From Deinococcus marmoris DSM 12784 (GTDB lineage: Bacteria; Deinococcota; Deinococci; Deinococcales; Deinococcaceae): a stretch of DNA of 24,882 bases. Where the stretch lies: contig NZ_JNIV01000067.1 of the NCBI RefSeq assembly GCF_000701405.1, positions 1-24,882 of the forward strand. The letters run 5' to 3'. This document shows positions 24,576-24,882 of the stretch, piece after piece. The notes below the pieces were generated by a model. The model was not told the origin of the DNA and ran no database searches. It saw only the letters and a list, made by a program, of their open reading frames with translations. Numbering within the stretch: the first letter of the stretch is position 1; the number at the start of each line of letters is the position of its first letter. The translations under genes and the position numbers were made by a program.

Positions 24576-24882
24576 TTACGCGGCAGAGTTTTGAAAATTC
24601 TCGGATTGCTGCCTCAGCCTTTGTAATTCCTCGTATGAAGTTTTAAGAGCGGCGATATACATCTTTGTTCGCATCGCAAAGTGATTTTCCTTGCGGATGA
24701 TTTTCAATTTTTCCAGCTTGATATGTCCGTAGAATGAACAGAGAATGTGTTTGATCTGACATGCAGGTGTACTGGCAGGCGACTTCCCAAGAGAGGCATT
24801 TTGCTTGAGTGATTTGTGAAATTCTTCTACGGGCCATCGTTTCTGATAGATCGCAAGGGTTTCATTTGCGGTCAGACTGCTG
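24576..24882 (-). CDS. Transposase, C-terminal fragment (N-terminal side outside window)
   Basis: The frame is open from the window edge (first full codon at 24879-24881) to a TAA at 24576, giving 101 residues. IYQKRWPVEEFHKSLKQNASLGKS matches the region around the catalytic Glu of DDE transposases of the IS4/IS701 type, where a Trp/Arg-rich YxxRWxxE segment is followed by K-rich helices. HILCSFYGHIKLEKLKIIRKENHF continues the C-terminal helices. Base composition is clearly more AT-rich than the chromosome. The right end of the insertion sequence should lie between 24525 and 24575, but the terminal repeat cannot be identified without the other end. Confidence 0.82.
   Translation of the reverse strand, partial: SSLTANETLAIYQKRWPVEEFHKSLKQNASLGKSPASTPACQIKHILCSFYGHIKLEKLKIIRKENHFAMRTKMYIAALKTSYEELQRLRQQSENFQNSAA

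Overview
The window looks like a chromosomal piece of a Deinococcus-type bacterium. GC content is high, with GC-rich third codon positions. Several genes start directly downstream of a TANNNT -10 box with little or no 5' leader, a habit well documented in Deinococcus. Families such as the bacterial-type proline-tRNA ligase, adenine deaminase, secreted C39 peptidases and multi-GAF histidine kinases fit this. The genus is inferred, not proven.

Layout. 1-3074 (+): the end of an exopolysaccharide/nucleotide-sugar operon with UDP-glucose 6-dehydrogenase (5'-truncated), a UDP-glucuronate decarboxylase-like SDR and a GT4-like glycosyltransferase. The genes overlap by 1-4 nt and end at a clear terminator. 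3363-5318 (-): a large secreted lipoprotein with an NPCBM-like domain, a Pro/Ala linker and a parallel beta-helix. 5319-6100: an AT-rich island of probable foreign or decayed DNA. 6101-11343 (-): adenine deaminase, a zinc-ribbon protein with a HEPN-like Rx4H motif, a secreted C39 peptidase and an enterochelin-esterase-like hydrolase. 11360-13458 (-): an acyl-CoA ligase and a small unknown protein. 13527-14144 (+): a glyoxalase-like protein. 14221-14856 (-): a rhomboid-like protein. 14979-16101 (+): a membrane GGDEF protein broken by a one-base frameshift. 16112-18076 (-): proline-tRNA ligase with a long structured leader. 18083-20065 (-): a second secreted C39 peptidase with TPR-like repeats and a Tat-exported dienelactone-hydrolase-like protein. 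20292-21504 (-): aspartate-semialdehyde dehydrogenase (asd) with a leader region. 21639-24524 (+): a four-GAF/PAS NarL-type histidine kinase, followed by the C-terminal end of a transposase (-) at the window edge.

The most interesting signal is upstream of asd. A TTGACC-17-TACCCT promoter sits 6 nt before an 11-codon [14 protein letters not shown]. Two near-identical GGCGGCCT segments then flank one GCCGCC segment, so antiterminator and terminator hairpins exclude each other. The second segment runs into seven Ts, 29 nt before the asd start codon. The peptide carries Ile-Thr-Met-Thr, the end products of the homoserine branch fed by this enzyme, and lacks Lys, which Deinococcus-Thermus bacteria make by another route. 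This has the form of a ribosome-mediated attenuator whose leader peptide is itself read from a leaderless mRNA. The proS leader has a similar arrangement: TTGACC-18-TACTCT, then a 31-codon ORF with six Pro codons including PPP near its end, then nested inverted repeats. These would be two parallel amino-acid-sensing leaders in one window. Both are predictions from sequence alone.
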